From Entonaema liquescens (Eukaryota > Ascomycota > Sordariomycetes > Xylariales > Xylariaceae), in NCBI GenBank assembly GCA_902805475.1, contig CADCSX010000002.1:3906001-3970000 (forward strand): a stretch of DNA of 64,000 nucleotides, written 5' to 3'. Each line of letters starts with the position of its first letter. Positions within the stretch are counted from its first letter, which is position 1. Positions 33,591 through 44,200 of the stretch are shown one piece after another. Below the pieces are notes generated by a model that saw only the letters and a program-made list of their open reading frames with translations, had not been told where the DNA came from and ran no database searches. The position numbers were made by a program, and so were the translations under genes.

Positions 33591-34753
33591 ACAAACATTG
33601 AGACGCTCATCAAGAAGAGAACGATAGATGAAATCATATTATGCTGGTGTACATGGTGTCACGAGCTGACTAGGAATTGTTTGTGTTTGAATATACCAAC
33701 TTCGCGGAGGGTTTTAAACTGTCACTATGAAAGCACTAAAGAGTCTGACGATGAACCTTCTGTCAGTCTTTGATGTGTCGCCAAGCGCCGCAGTATCGTA
33801 AAGATATTCTGATCGTGCGGAAGGCCTTTGGATTCGGCGTTACGATACGACTTTTTCAGCTGTATATATTTGGTCTCATGACGAGGGAAAAAATTGAATA
33901 GTATTTCGAAGCTCACGCTTGACTTTTTTGGTTCTTTAGTCCTACGGAATTAGAGTTGCATTTTTAATCCATTATCTTGCTTTCTTTCTCAAACATTTCA
34001 CAGAACGTTCTTATCTCATGACAGCGTGGTTACGATTCAGAGCATATGTTTGACATGACGTTGAGGATTTCTTTTTTTCTATTCAGAAAGGATCATCAAG
34101 GGTCCTGCCGTAAGTGCAACCCACCAAGTAGGAGCCGAGATGATATGATTGGGCCCAGCTACAAATCTTTTTCATCCTTCTTACCCGCGTGCCGCTGTCG
34201 GTTGGTACCGTTGCATCCTTATTATCATAACGCCTCTTAATCTACATGAAGCGAGGCTAATTATGACATGAACAACTGACTTGGGAGCTAAATTAGCTAT
34301 TATCAACCAGATTAGATGTCTTGCCGACACCAATATCTTATGACCACCAGTACTTGCTTACGACTTATTCATAACTACCGATATATTAATTACTTACTAC
34401 CTGGATGAACTGAGTACTCCAAGACGCGAAGGATCCGCTGCAGATTTTGAGCAACGTTATGGCTTCACGTAACAAGCTTCCATTCGTCATGGTTTAACTT
34501 GACTTACAATAGTGCAACATCTAAGAGTACTTCAAACGCTGCTAGTCAGACATGTGCACTAAGATAGCATAGCACAACGGTAACACCGACGCTCTCACAG
34601 TATACGTCTATATCTATTATATTCCAACCTGTGGTAAAACCTATCTATCCTGAAGCCCAGTTCAAGTCGAGTGACATACTCGGTGACATCCTTCTATGAT
34701 CTCCCCTTCTCCCTTCAAACCACTCATCGGATCTCCCCTCTTGACTTAAACCC
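33591..34753. other. intergenic region
   Basis: No gene is recognised. Contains the 3' flanks of the two neighbouring genes, which converge here. The short frames at 33725-33916 and 34046-34240 have no supporting features. Confidence 0.45.
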
Positions 34754-35441
34754 TTAGGCCTCGGTCTCATTCGACGCATGGCGCATTCTGAGGTTTCCCC
34801 GTCTGAGATGCGGGCCTGTACGTCACGATGTGTTAGTAATCGTCTAGAAAGAGTTTATATCTATTTAGTATAGCTTACCTGAGGATCGTTTCTCGTCTGC
34901 AGCCTCGGTGAAGTTTCCATTCCGGCGTGTAACTATTGAAAGCCCGCGTTAGTCGTCAATCTTATCGTAGGTACTTATACCTGCACGTCGTGGATATATA
35001 CCTATAGAGCCAGCCGCATTTTCGTCTGTGGAATTCGCACTCCTTGTGATCACTATTGCTTTTAGTTAGCGCAACTATACCCATTGAAACTGGTCGAGTC
35101 GGTGCTACACATACCCAAAGACCTGGCTGCGTTCTCTGTTTCGTTCGACCTACTTCCGACTCTAACTCGGGGTACTATATGTCGTTGTTAGATAGGGGCC
35201 AGGCTATAGATAATACGAGTTATTATACCAAGCTCCAGTGCTCGAGCGGCGATATTGGCAGCTAGATGATCAGTCAGCAAGCTTGTTCAGATATTTCCTT
35301 CGAACTCTCCCAATGACTTAATAGGGGATTAAACATACAATCAGCCGTAATAGCTCGCCTCTCGCTCCTGAATGCTGGAGTGCCTGTGACGTAGGAGCCG
35401 GCCGAAGCCAAGAGGAATAGGATCGCACCGAAGTTCTTCAT
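34754..35441 (-). CDS. small secreted repeat protein made of symmetric phase-1 mini-exons
   Basis: Found by reading the minus strand; no single open frame reveals it. Six exons: 35441-35339, 35261-35229, 35174-35115, 35052-35002, 34932-34879, 34815-34754. The five introns (77, 54, 62, 69, 63 nt) all have GT-AG ends and a branch-like GCTGAC, TCTAAC, GCTAAC, ACTAAC and ACTAAC. Every intron is phase 1, and internal exons are 33, 60, 51 and 54 nt, all multiples of three. The product is 120 residues: signal peptide MKNFGAILFLLASAGSYVTG, then repeats of 12-21 residues, one per exon. They share an R/N-x-T/AA pattern (RSNETENAA, RSANSTDENAA, RRNGNFTEAA, HASNETEA), and most end in Gly at the junction. 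Four N-x-S/T sequons and dibasic sites (ERR, TRR, EKR, LRR) suggest glycosylation or Kex2 cleavage. It has no cysteine in the mature part. No known family is recognised; it may be an effector-like or peptide-precursor gene. Expression is untested. Confidence 0.72.
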
Positions 35442-38339
35442 GGTGTTTGACTACCCGGAAACGACAGGAAACTGGATTAGATGTTGGGTTTTCGAGGACT
35501 ACCTGGTCCAAACAATAAACTGGAGACGAGTTAGCAATAGGAAACGAAGTAAACCACGTTACAGAACTTACATCAGGCTGACTTCTAGGTATCTAAAACA
35601 CACAAGGAGACAGCAGTGAGAATCGAATATCTTGGATATTATATGTATGTATAATAGCAGAATTATCAGAAAGGGTTGCGAGAAGACAATATATAAATTT
35701 GGACACATAGATAGGGGAGCACCGGAACCGACTAGATTAAAAAAAAAAAAGATAAACAGTTCACACAAACATATTGCGATCGCCCGTCCCCTCCGTACGT
35801 CCCAGCGTGGTCGTTGGGATGGGAGATCCCGGGATTCGAATAGACCAGACCCTCTTATTATCAGAACACCGGGTCGCCTAAGCCCACGCCGACTTGGCTA
35901 CCGTGAAGCGTTTCGAGGCCCCCAGCTGCACACACACAGCTTATCGCCCGTATGTGTGTGTGCATGTGTGTATCCTCGCAACCATGTACCTATCATAGAT
36001 ACGTGTGCGAGGGAGCGACTGTGTATTCGCCCTCTCATGAGCGCCCGCGGTGAGCACCTGGCGGTGCGACCCTCCCTAGACGCTCGAGCTGGCGGCGGAC
36101 AGAGCTAAACCCAGGCAGCTCGTTGGCCCGTGGTGGTTGTACATCAAACCGGACCGATCCACAGGCCAGAAAATCCAGACACCCAAAGGTTAGTGATTAA
36201 CGACTTGTGGAAATCGAAGGGGTGGAGCTGCGACGTGATCGGCTGGCCTATCATCGCCGATCGCTTCTCACTACCGGTCGCTGTCAGCCTCTCACTGGCT
36301 TTCGCGTCCCCCCCTGATTGATTCACATGTCAACCGTCTTCCAATCAGGTTGGTTCGACTCGAACAAAGGGCAAGGCTGGGGGGAAAATATGGTTCTGGT
36401 TAGCAATGGGTCTTGATTGGGCAATTGGCGGTAACAAAATTCGCTTCCTTGGGTTCATTCGAGGGCCACGACATAAGACAGCTACGTACGACCGTACGAG
36501 TAGAGTAATTGATATCCTATCCCTTCCTCCTTGGAGGGTTAGTAGTACAGCGTAGCAGCGCCTCTATCGCGAAGGCGTTTTCAGGCCGCATACAAAACGC
36601 CTATCGCATTCGGCATCTCAGAGAGAAAAGTCTCAGCCCTATGCGACCATGCTGATACAGTGACCAGTGAAGAGCCAAAGCAAATATAGGTTGGTGACGT
36701 CAGAGGCTACGATTGTTTCTAATCTCGTTGGCGAAATGGCGGGATTGAAACATTTGTCGTTAAAGGTGGCTGGCTTGGCGGAGATCATGTTTCTCCATGG
36801 GCTGTCGATATCTCACCTCCTTTCTTCCACTTAACTTATATGAAGTCCAACAAGGGAAGTCCTTGATCGTTTAATATAGTTAATCTCTAATCTCTAAATA
36901 TCTGGAAAAGTCTGAGCTTCATCATCCATGAATTTCATTTATTAGTCTGTATCGATACCCCACCATCTCCTATCTATACTTTAGATGAGTCTTCTAAGAC
37001 GCTCTAAGGGTGATAAATATAAAGGGGAATGTGTTGCTAACAGCTACATTCCAATTGACTACTTTCAATCAGGTTCAACTAGTCATTGGATGTGAACTGG
37101 GTATCAGGTTGGACACTTTAAAAGGGCACAGAGTGTTACTAACAGTGGTCACGAACTATAGGCGAATAGGTATGAGGCTCAGACGGCCCTTATATCGGGT
37201 TCCGCGCAACGCAGATGGGGGGGCTTGGTTCGGCGTAACTATATCATCCCGCACTCGTTTGAGCTGCTTGGCTGCAGAAGCCAGGTAATACGTGAACTAT
37301 TTTGACATGCTGCGAGCTATTATGAGACTTCTTATACCAACCCACAATAAGACCCTCGCTCTCTCAACTTCAGTCCGTACAGGGGTGGATCGAGCCCCCA
37401 CGATTGTATTCCTATTTCGTCCATCAGTCACCAAATCTTCCAATCACTGCCCTTGGGTTACAAGCGGACTCTTACCTGGATGTCATCCGCGTTTAGAATG
37501 ATATTCATACACCTCTTGTGAACTTCATTGTTTTCTACTTTAGGAGGCACTCACTGCTGTTATCCCTTCGAGCGTCGGCCTCGCGTCTCGGAATTTAACA
37601 AAACCGTTTGGTAAGTGCATACCCAGCCTAGGGGCCATGGAGTTACAGGAGAATGCTGCAGTAGCTTGGGCATGAATAAACATTAGCTTCTTATATGGAG
37701 TTATACATTGTTACTGGGACTCCAAGCAAGAACTGAGGTTTACTGGTGTAAGAAGAGTTCTAACTATTGTATGTTTCCTTCACGGTTCCTTTTTCTTCTT
37801 AAGTCAAGTCTAGTTACGTATTAGACTTAACATTAAATATATGATGTATAGTATAGTAAGTCTTCGAAAATGCCTTTGAGAGTTGTGAGAGAAGAATTAT
37901 ATAATAGATTCGAGTTTAAGAACTACAGTAAGACAATCCTTAGCACACTCAGTGATTATCTACAAATTATCTCTTCCTTTATACCATCTTCTATCCGCTT
38001 TTTCACTTTTCATAATTACTAAATATCAAATAGTTGCGCTACGAAATGTAGCGATAAAGCCGTGACATCCCAAAGAACTAGGTCTCCCTTCGGGAAACTA
38101 TGGGAGGGGCGTGGCCCTAGTTGCGGGGCTTTCCTACAGTACCTCCTTTTATCTCCATACTCCGAAGCCGAACCCAAAAACCCAAAAAGAAGCAATTGCT
38201 ACCTACCTTCCTCGGTAGAAAATAACGATATATAAACACCTCTTACCGCTAACAAGACGTCGTTACTTTACTTTCGAGTAAAAACAATAATACAATTACA
38301 CGAAATTTCCAGCCCTCAAAAATCCACGTTACCAAGACC
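35442..38339. other. large gene-free region
   Basis: About 2.9 kb with no convincing gene. The first few hundred bases are the promoter of the minus-strand secreted-protein gene. A GC-richer patch at 35770-36120 includes CA/GT runs (35926-35970) and a sequence that looks vaguely like tRNA or 5S rRNA but does not fold properly. Open frames at 35632-36108 and 37010-37288 lack family signatures. The last 150 bases are the SDR promoter. Confidence 0.45.
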
Positions 38340-39319
38340 ATGGCCCCACTCTACAAGAAAACCGTCATCATCGGCGCCACATCCGGCATTGGCGAGGCCC
38401 TAGCCGCGAAACTGCACGCCGAAGGTACCTCCGTAATCGTCACGGGCCGGCGGCAAGACCGCCTCGACGCATTCGTCGCGAAGCATCCCGGATCCAGCGG
38501 GGTACAGCTCGACATCACCAAGCTAGACGAGATCCCGTCCTTCGTCGCCTCCGTCACACAGCAGCACCCGGATATCGACAGCGTCGTGCTCAACGCCGGC
38601 ATCCAGCGGCCGTTTAATTTCGCCAAGCCCGAGACCGTGGACTTGTCTGTCTTCGGCGAGGAGTTCAATACTAATTACGTGTCGTTCGTGCATTTGGTTA
38701 AGGCGTTTTTGCCGCACTTGCAGCAAGTTTCTAAGGACACCGAGGCGCATTTGGTATTCATAAACGCCTCGCTGGCACTTGTACCGACATGTAAGTATAT
38801 TTCATATTATTACTTTTTCCTTATTGTGAGCCCTATTTACTATAACTATGAGTTCAACTACTTACCCCCACTCCCTAGTAACTCGCACGCCCGGCTACAA
38901 CGCCAGCAAGGCTGCGCTTCACTCCTTCATCGTGAACGCGCGACAGCAGATCAAGGATGCGGGGTACAATATCCGGTTTGTCGAAGTATTCCCTCCCGCA
39001 GTGCAGACAGAAATCCACGACGCGAAGCACCAGCCAGACATAATCAACGGCCACGAGATAGGTATGCCGCTTGACGCTTACACCGAGCGGATGTACTCGG
39101 ACCTTCAAAAGGGCGACGAGCAGTTTGCTATCGGACACGCAGAAGAGTACGTGAACCTACCACTTTATTTCTTTGTCCAATGTGTATTTTGAGTACCCGT
39201 TACTAACTCATCTTAGGTGGCTCAAGGAGGGCGGTTTCGAGTCTACCCGGACGAAGATATATGAGGAAGGTCATGCCAGGATCAAAGTAGCTTTAGCAAA
39301 ATATTTAAAGAGCACATAA
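38340..39319 (+). CDS. short-chain dehydrogenase/reductase (classical SDR)
   Basis: Exons are 38340-38790, 38879-39146 and 39217-39319, giving 273 residues. The Rossmann motif is GATSGIG at 12-18, followed by TGRR (NADP-type Arg residues), LDIT, the NAG motif in VLNAGIQ, a serine strand FINAS and the catalytic Y157-N-A-S-K161. Introns lie just before the catalytic Tyr segment and near the C-terminus; the last exon supplies WLKEGGFESTRTKIYEEGH. Family: classical SDR, closest in feel to the DltE-like oxidoreductases common in fungi, which use NAD(P)H on unknown small substrates. It is cytosolic, with no signal or membrane helix. The downstream thioesterase gene converges with it, with about 210 bases between stop codons, but I see no evidence they form a pathway. 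Confidence 0.93.
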
Positions 39320-39530
39320 TGGACACTACTCTACTTCTGGCTATGCTTTACATAGGTTAGGTAGTCTATCAAACAAAAATGGTATATACCTCATATGAGA
39401 ATGCTATACTCTATAGTGGGATTGTCATTGTAGCGTAATCCCCGTGTAACGCCGGCCCTCAAATTTAATCATAAACGCCCCGTTGTGGTGTATGACAAGA
39501 AACGACAATAGGGGTATTAGAAAGCACTCG

Positions 39531-40479
39531 TTAGAATCCGAGCGGATCTAACCGGTCAGCTGCGGCGCGGACCTTTCTCGTGACATCATCAAGCTACAGA
39601 GTGAATTAGTTCATCCAAAGTCCCCTGCAGGTTAGGTAGGTTGCAATAGAGGTCTAAATGTTAGACTTGGACTTACGTAGTCAAAATCAAAGATGGAAAA
39701 GTGATGGCCTTCTATATCCACAATTTCTTTGATGAAATCGCCATGCTCCTTGCTGTAATTTCCCCAGCCCAGAAGTCTATCTTCGCGAGTAAAGTCGACG
39801 AAGCTCTTGGTCGGGTCACGATTGAACCACTCTTTCGCTCGTAGGAGAATAGTCGGTGGTGTCTGTAGCCCATTTTCCCAACGTGGCAAGTCCCAGACCG
39901 ACACCATCATGCGAGCGTGGGTCATGTTCACGTTGACCTTCTCTTTCAGTTTCATGGCCTCCGACTCCTGTTCCGACAATATTATGGGTTCAGCTGGTAG
40001 GCTCGCCCGCATCTCGGGTGAGAAGCTTGGACAGATGCTGTCGATAAAGACCATGCCTTTAACCCGGAACTTAGCCCCGGTACCTCCGTCACGCCTCGCT
40101 ACGGCGATCCGGTGTGCCATCTCAAGAGATAGGAGCCCTCCTAACGACCAACCTGAGGCATATGTTAGTAAGTTCGCATGGATAATATAATATCATCAGC
40201 AAGAGGTAGATACATACCTCCGAGAAGGATATCACCACCTTCCGGGATAGCCTTAGAAAGGAGCCCGATATAATGAGTAGCCATCTGCGGAACGCCGCCT
40301 TCCCACCACCCACCGTCGTGGAGTCTAGCGTTCGCGAGACCCCATAGCGGACGACCAATCTGGTTGAGTAGGTGATAGTTGAAATTGGTGCCGCCGCCGT
40401 CGTGAAGCAGAATTAGCGGGGCACGGGGGAGCGCCGGTCCCGGGTAAATCAGCGCCGGGTTCTGGAGGTAGTCGTGCAT
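39531..40479 (-). CDS. standalone thioesterase, alpha/beta-hydrolase fold
   Basis: Exons are 40479-40218, 40152-39677 and 39593-39531, giving 266 residues. The N-terminus (MHDYLQNPALIYPG, then PLILLHDGGGTNFNYHLL) has the oxyanion-strand look of type-II/PKS-NRPS thioesterases. Intron 1 falls inside the nucleophile elbow, and splicing gives GGWSLGG with S90. The C-terminal histidine is H237 or H238 in EGHHFSIFDF. Such proteins hydrolyse acyl thioesters, often trimming products or clearing stalled carrier proteins, but no PKS or NRPS is in the window. The last exon is uncertain: an acceptor at 39593 gives LDDVTRKVRAAADRLDPLGF, which fits the fold; an upstream CAG near 39625 would give a short different tail. 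A TTG upstream could extend the frame, but the ATG at 40479 is the natural start. Confidence 0.85.
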
Positions 40480-41286
40480 GGAAAGTGATGATAATAGCTT
40501 CAGCCAGTTGAAGTCTATGCGAAACAAACAGACGCTCTCAAGCGTTGGCTTATGTGCGGGACTTTGGCTCTTATCCCCGCCGAAGGGAGCGTGACTTACG
40601 GAAGATCAATTGAGGTAGAAGTTAGTAATAGCAACGTTATTAATTCTTCTCTGATTTGGTATAAGGTTTATTAAGGAAGACTCGCGGTCCCTTAAATATA
40701 AACCGAAGAAGAGAAAGTTTGGTATTGTTGTTGAGTGAAGATAATGGAGTTGATTTAGTAATTATGTTAGGTAGAAGATCAACCACGCCTTACCGTTAGT
40801 TATGCAATATACCCAACATAGTATGTACCTAGGTACCTCAGCTTGGCGGGTGTTCCGGGTATGCCTTCTCTTTTTCTTTTTCTTTTTCTTTTTCTTTCAC
40901 ATGTGTAAATTGTGGGTCAATACATGTACATTTTGGATCTAATGCATGCAGTGTAACCGCCTGTAGGTACATGTATCCCAAAGTATTGAGCTGTCTGGGT
41001 ACCTATATTTATTTTTATATCTCCCATCTATGTAGGTATTACATTACACGCATACGCCATCCATGTCATAGGCTTTATAACTTTCACGACTTTAGTAGTT
41101 TAACTACTTTATAACTAAGCTGTATCTTGTGGCTGCTGTCGTACATCATCGATTTCCAAACCGCAACTTTCATTCTCCTGCCTACATACTTAGTTACTAC
41201 CTAAGTGTATAGATCAAGTCAACGTGGTGATGGAAGATGGAAGTGCACATGTAAGTGTCATTCCCAATCGGTAACCATCTCAACAT
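40480..41286. other. intergenic region with pyrimidine repeat
   Basis: Contains the thioesterase promoter and the 3' flank of the giant gene. A (CTTTTT)n tract lies at 40870-40897, and GTACCTAGGTACCT-type words near 40820-40840. No gene is seen. Confidence 0.5.
40870..40897. repeat. (CTTTTT)n hexamer repeat
   Basis: More than four CTTTTT units in a row, a pyrimidine tract upstream of the thioesterase gene. Confidence 0.85.
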
Positions 41287-44200
41287 CTACGCATCTTCTT
41301 CTTTCTCCTCAAAATCGGATGGCCTGAGTAGCTGGTTATCCAACAGCTTCCCCATATGCGTCTTCTCGATGCTCTCGCAGTTACGTCGGATCTTCGTGTG
41401 AAGCATCTTGAAGAACGCCACTGGGCTGTTCTTCAACCCCGACTCTCCACCAACCCTGCCCTTGCTGTCTTTGGCTATGAACCCCTCCGTAGTGATCTCC
41501 TCTCCCTCGCCAGGCGTGCTGTAGCTAATGCCCAGGAATCGGCATGCGTCCACGTATTCTTCGTACGCAGTAAAATACAGTTGCCCTGCAAACAAGTTTA
41601 GCTCCGTGATGAGCCGTTGAGGTACCTTCCGTGACGCCACCTTCTCGGGTACTGTATATAAGTCTAGCTTGTCGAGTGAGCGGTAGCCCAAGTTCGCCCG
41701 GGGCGCATATAGGTGTAAGGCGGTAACCTTGGATTCCATAATTATCGGTAACAGATAATTTGCTTCAAACGGGCTAATAACCATCATGTGCTTGACGAGC
41801 CGATCGCCACGAACGGGGGTACTCGTCAAAATCCATTGAATAGCACGCTGGTATGAGTCGAACTGGTCCGAAGTGCTGCGTCTTTTGACGGTGTTTACGA
41901 AGTCATTCGAGACAAGCAAACCGGGACGGAACTGAGTCAAGTCGAAACGAGACCCTCCTGAAGTATCGTGTAGTGCATGGAATGCAGGCATGTATCCAGT
42001 TGATTTTTCAATGATGGTGCCCGAAGTAATAAAAGCCTTAATGTCTTTGTGGATTTTGTGAGAGGCTGGAGAGGCCGGTGGTGGTCTCTGATCCTGTCTT
42101 TCCTGTTCGATCTCTGGGGACAGCTCACGTTCCTCCTCCTCTTGAAGACTCGTCGAATTCAGCTTCAGGTTCTTGAACTCGCTACACCGTAAGGATATTG
42201 GATCCATAGCGCCCGTACCCACCGCCTGTGAGGGCGTTATTATACCACTGTCAGGGCGAGGCCGATACCTACTCTCCAGTGTCTTTGCCTCCTCTTCAAG
42301 ATATTTCTTGGCAAGGTCTTGGGTAAGATTTACCTGCTCCCCAGAACCTGCCTCTGCCCATATTTCCATGTGTCGTTCATTTCGTCGGCCCTGTTTCGCC
42401 CATAATCCCATATTCTGATGGATGTCTCTCCAAGTCTCCCCAATCGACCAGGCCAAAATATCTGGGACTGAGATATCTCGATCGATAGCTAGTCCAGCAT
42501 CAACTCTACATGTACGAATCTTTCTTTGGATCTCGTCGGGGACGCAAAATACGACCGATTGTCCCTCCCCTAACATCCTCATCCGCATACAAGCTGATAC
42601 GCGTTAGTGTACACGAAAATTGCGTGAAAGTAGGGCGTCAATTGTACTTACCTTGTACTAATCTATCCTTCGTTAGATTTGCTCCCAATGTGACAGCTGC
42701 GCGATAATTTCTTGCCAATTTTAGATCAGTGCCTCTAGTATGCTATGATTATTATAGTTAGCAATTATCCTTTTTGACCAAATATTATAGAGAGTAGATG
42801 GCAGCGTCAATGTAATGTTTCACAGTGACTTCGGTTAGCAGCCCCTGATACCTTGAAAGGGGCCAGTAGAAGGGAGGATAACTGTCAATATCACATACCG
42901 CTTCGTCCAAGAAGACAACGCAGACGTCCAAACGTGATATAAACGAGGACGTGTGAAGAGGCTCAGTATGGCCTCTTCTATCTAGGACACATATTTCGTC
43001 ATGATCGTCGAAGAAGATAGCCGCTTCAATTTGGGCGTCGTCTGATGTCTTCTGTAACCATCTTCTCGCTACTTCATAGTTGTCAAGCTCGAGTATCTGA
43101 GCTCCCACGTCCAAAATCACTCGTGTTGGCGGGTCGAGCTTTGTAATAATATTCAAAAGTACCTCCGCAACCGAATTCTCGCACTCTTGGCGCAGTGGGA
43201 GGAGCGTAACAGAATTCTCAGGACGAAGCAAGTTTTCCAGGACCAATGCATTGGTATGTTTCTGGGTCTCGAGATCCAGCTGCTCGACATTAATTGGCAA
43301 TACCTGGCGAGAGTCGTTTGTGCCGCTAAACCCCGTCACCGGATGAGTCTTGACTTCGCCGATATCCCAACCCGAGGCGGAAAGCCTGTGCGGGAATTCT
43401 TTCATCTCTTTGGGGAATACTAAGTAAGCTAAGAAATAGTCTATGACGCCTTTAGCATAGCGAAACGAGTCGAAAAGAGATTGAATGCATCCAGCGTCTT
43501 CGAGATTAATGCCTACTAAGGTTTTGAAGGCATCAGATAGATCATTTGCATCCTTCACCCATATCCCGAACTCCTGGTCGGCCTGGTCAGACCTAAGTAG
43601 GTGCTTGAATGTCTCTAATAGGTCTTCATCGCTAAGCCCGCCATAGTAATAACTCAAAGAGGTGAGGATGATAACGACATCCGGATGACTGAATTCGGAC
43701 CTTAGTGACGGGTTATCTTTAGCTCTATACGGGACTGCGAGTTTAGTGTTCGGTTGTCTGTTTGGGTCAAGGCCATAGTCCACTCTCCATCGTTTATTCC
43801 CAAGAGTAAAGGCCAGTACACCTTCGGCTATGAGGCCCCGCAATAGGAGGAGAGGATCGCTAGCACCAGCCCAGAACCCATTTGGGCCTGCTTCTTCAAC
43901 GCACTCGATGTCCTCGGGAGTAGGTTCAGCCTCAGTGATATATCTGATTATTGCTTGACGAATATGCTCCCGTTGTCTTGTGATGGGAAACCCGTTAAGG
44001 CCTCTTTCACAAATACGCTCCGTGACTAGGGAGAGAATCTGTTCCGCGGCATCCCGTTTCAAAATACGAGTCCGCGGAAAGCATCCAGGATACGGAGAAT
44101 GTATTTCGAGAGCATCGGGGTCGGGGGGGTGTTCCATGACGACTTCCTTAACTACCTCTAGGACCTGATGGATGCACACCCATCTTCCAGGGCTATATTC

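Noticed and set aside
35800..35905. tRNA-like or 5S-rRNA-like sequence (GGGATTCGAAT and TTGGGATGGGAGA words)
   Set aside because: On neither strand do acceptor, anticodon and T stems pair together; the A-box-like TAGCCAAGTCGG on the minus strand has no matching B box at the right distance. A decayed copy is possible but not supportable.
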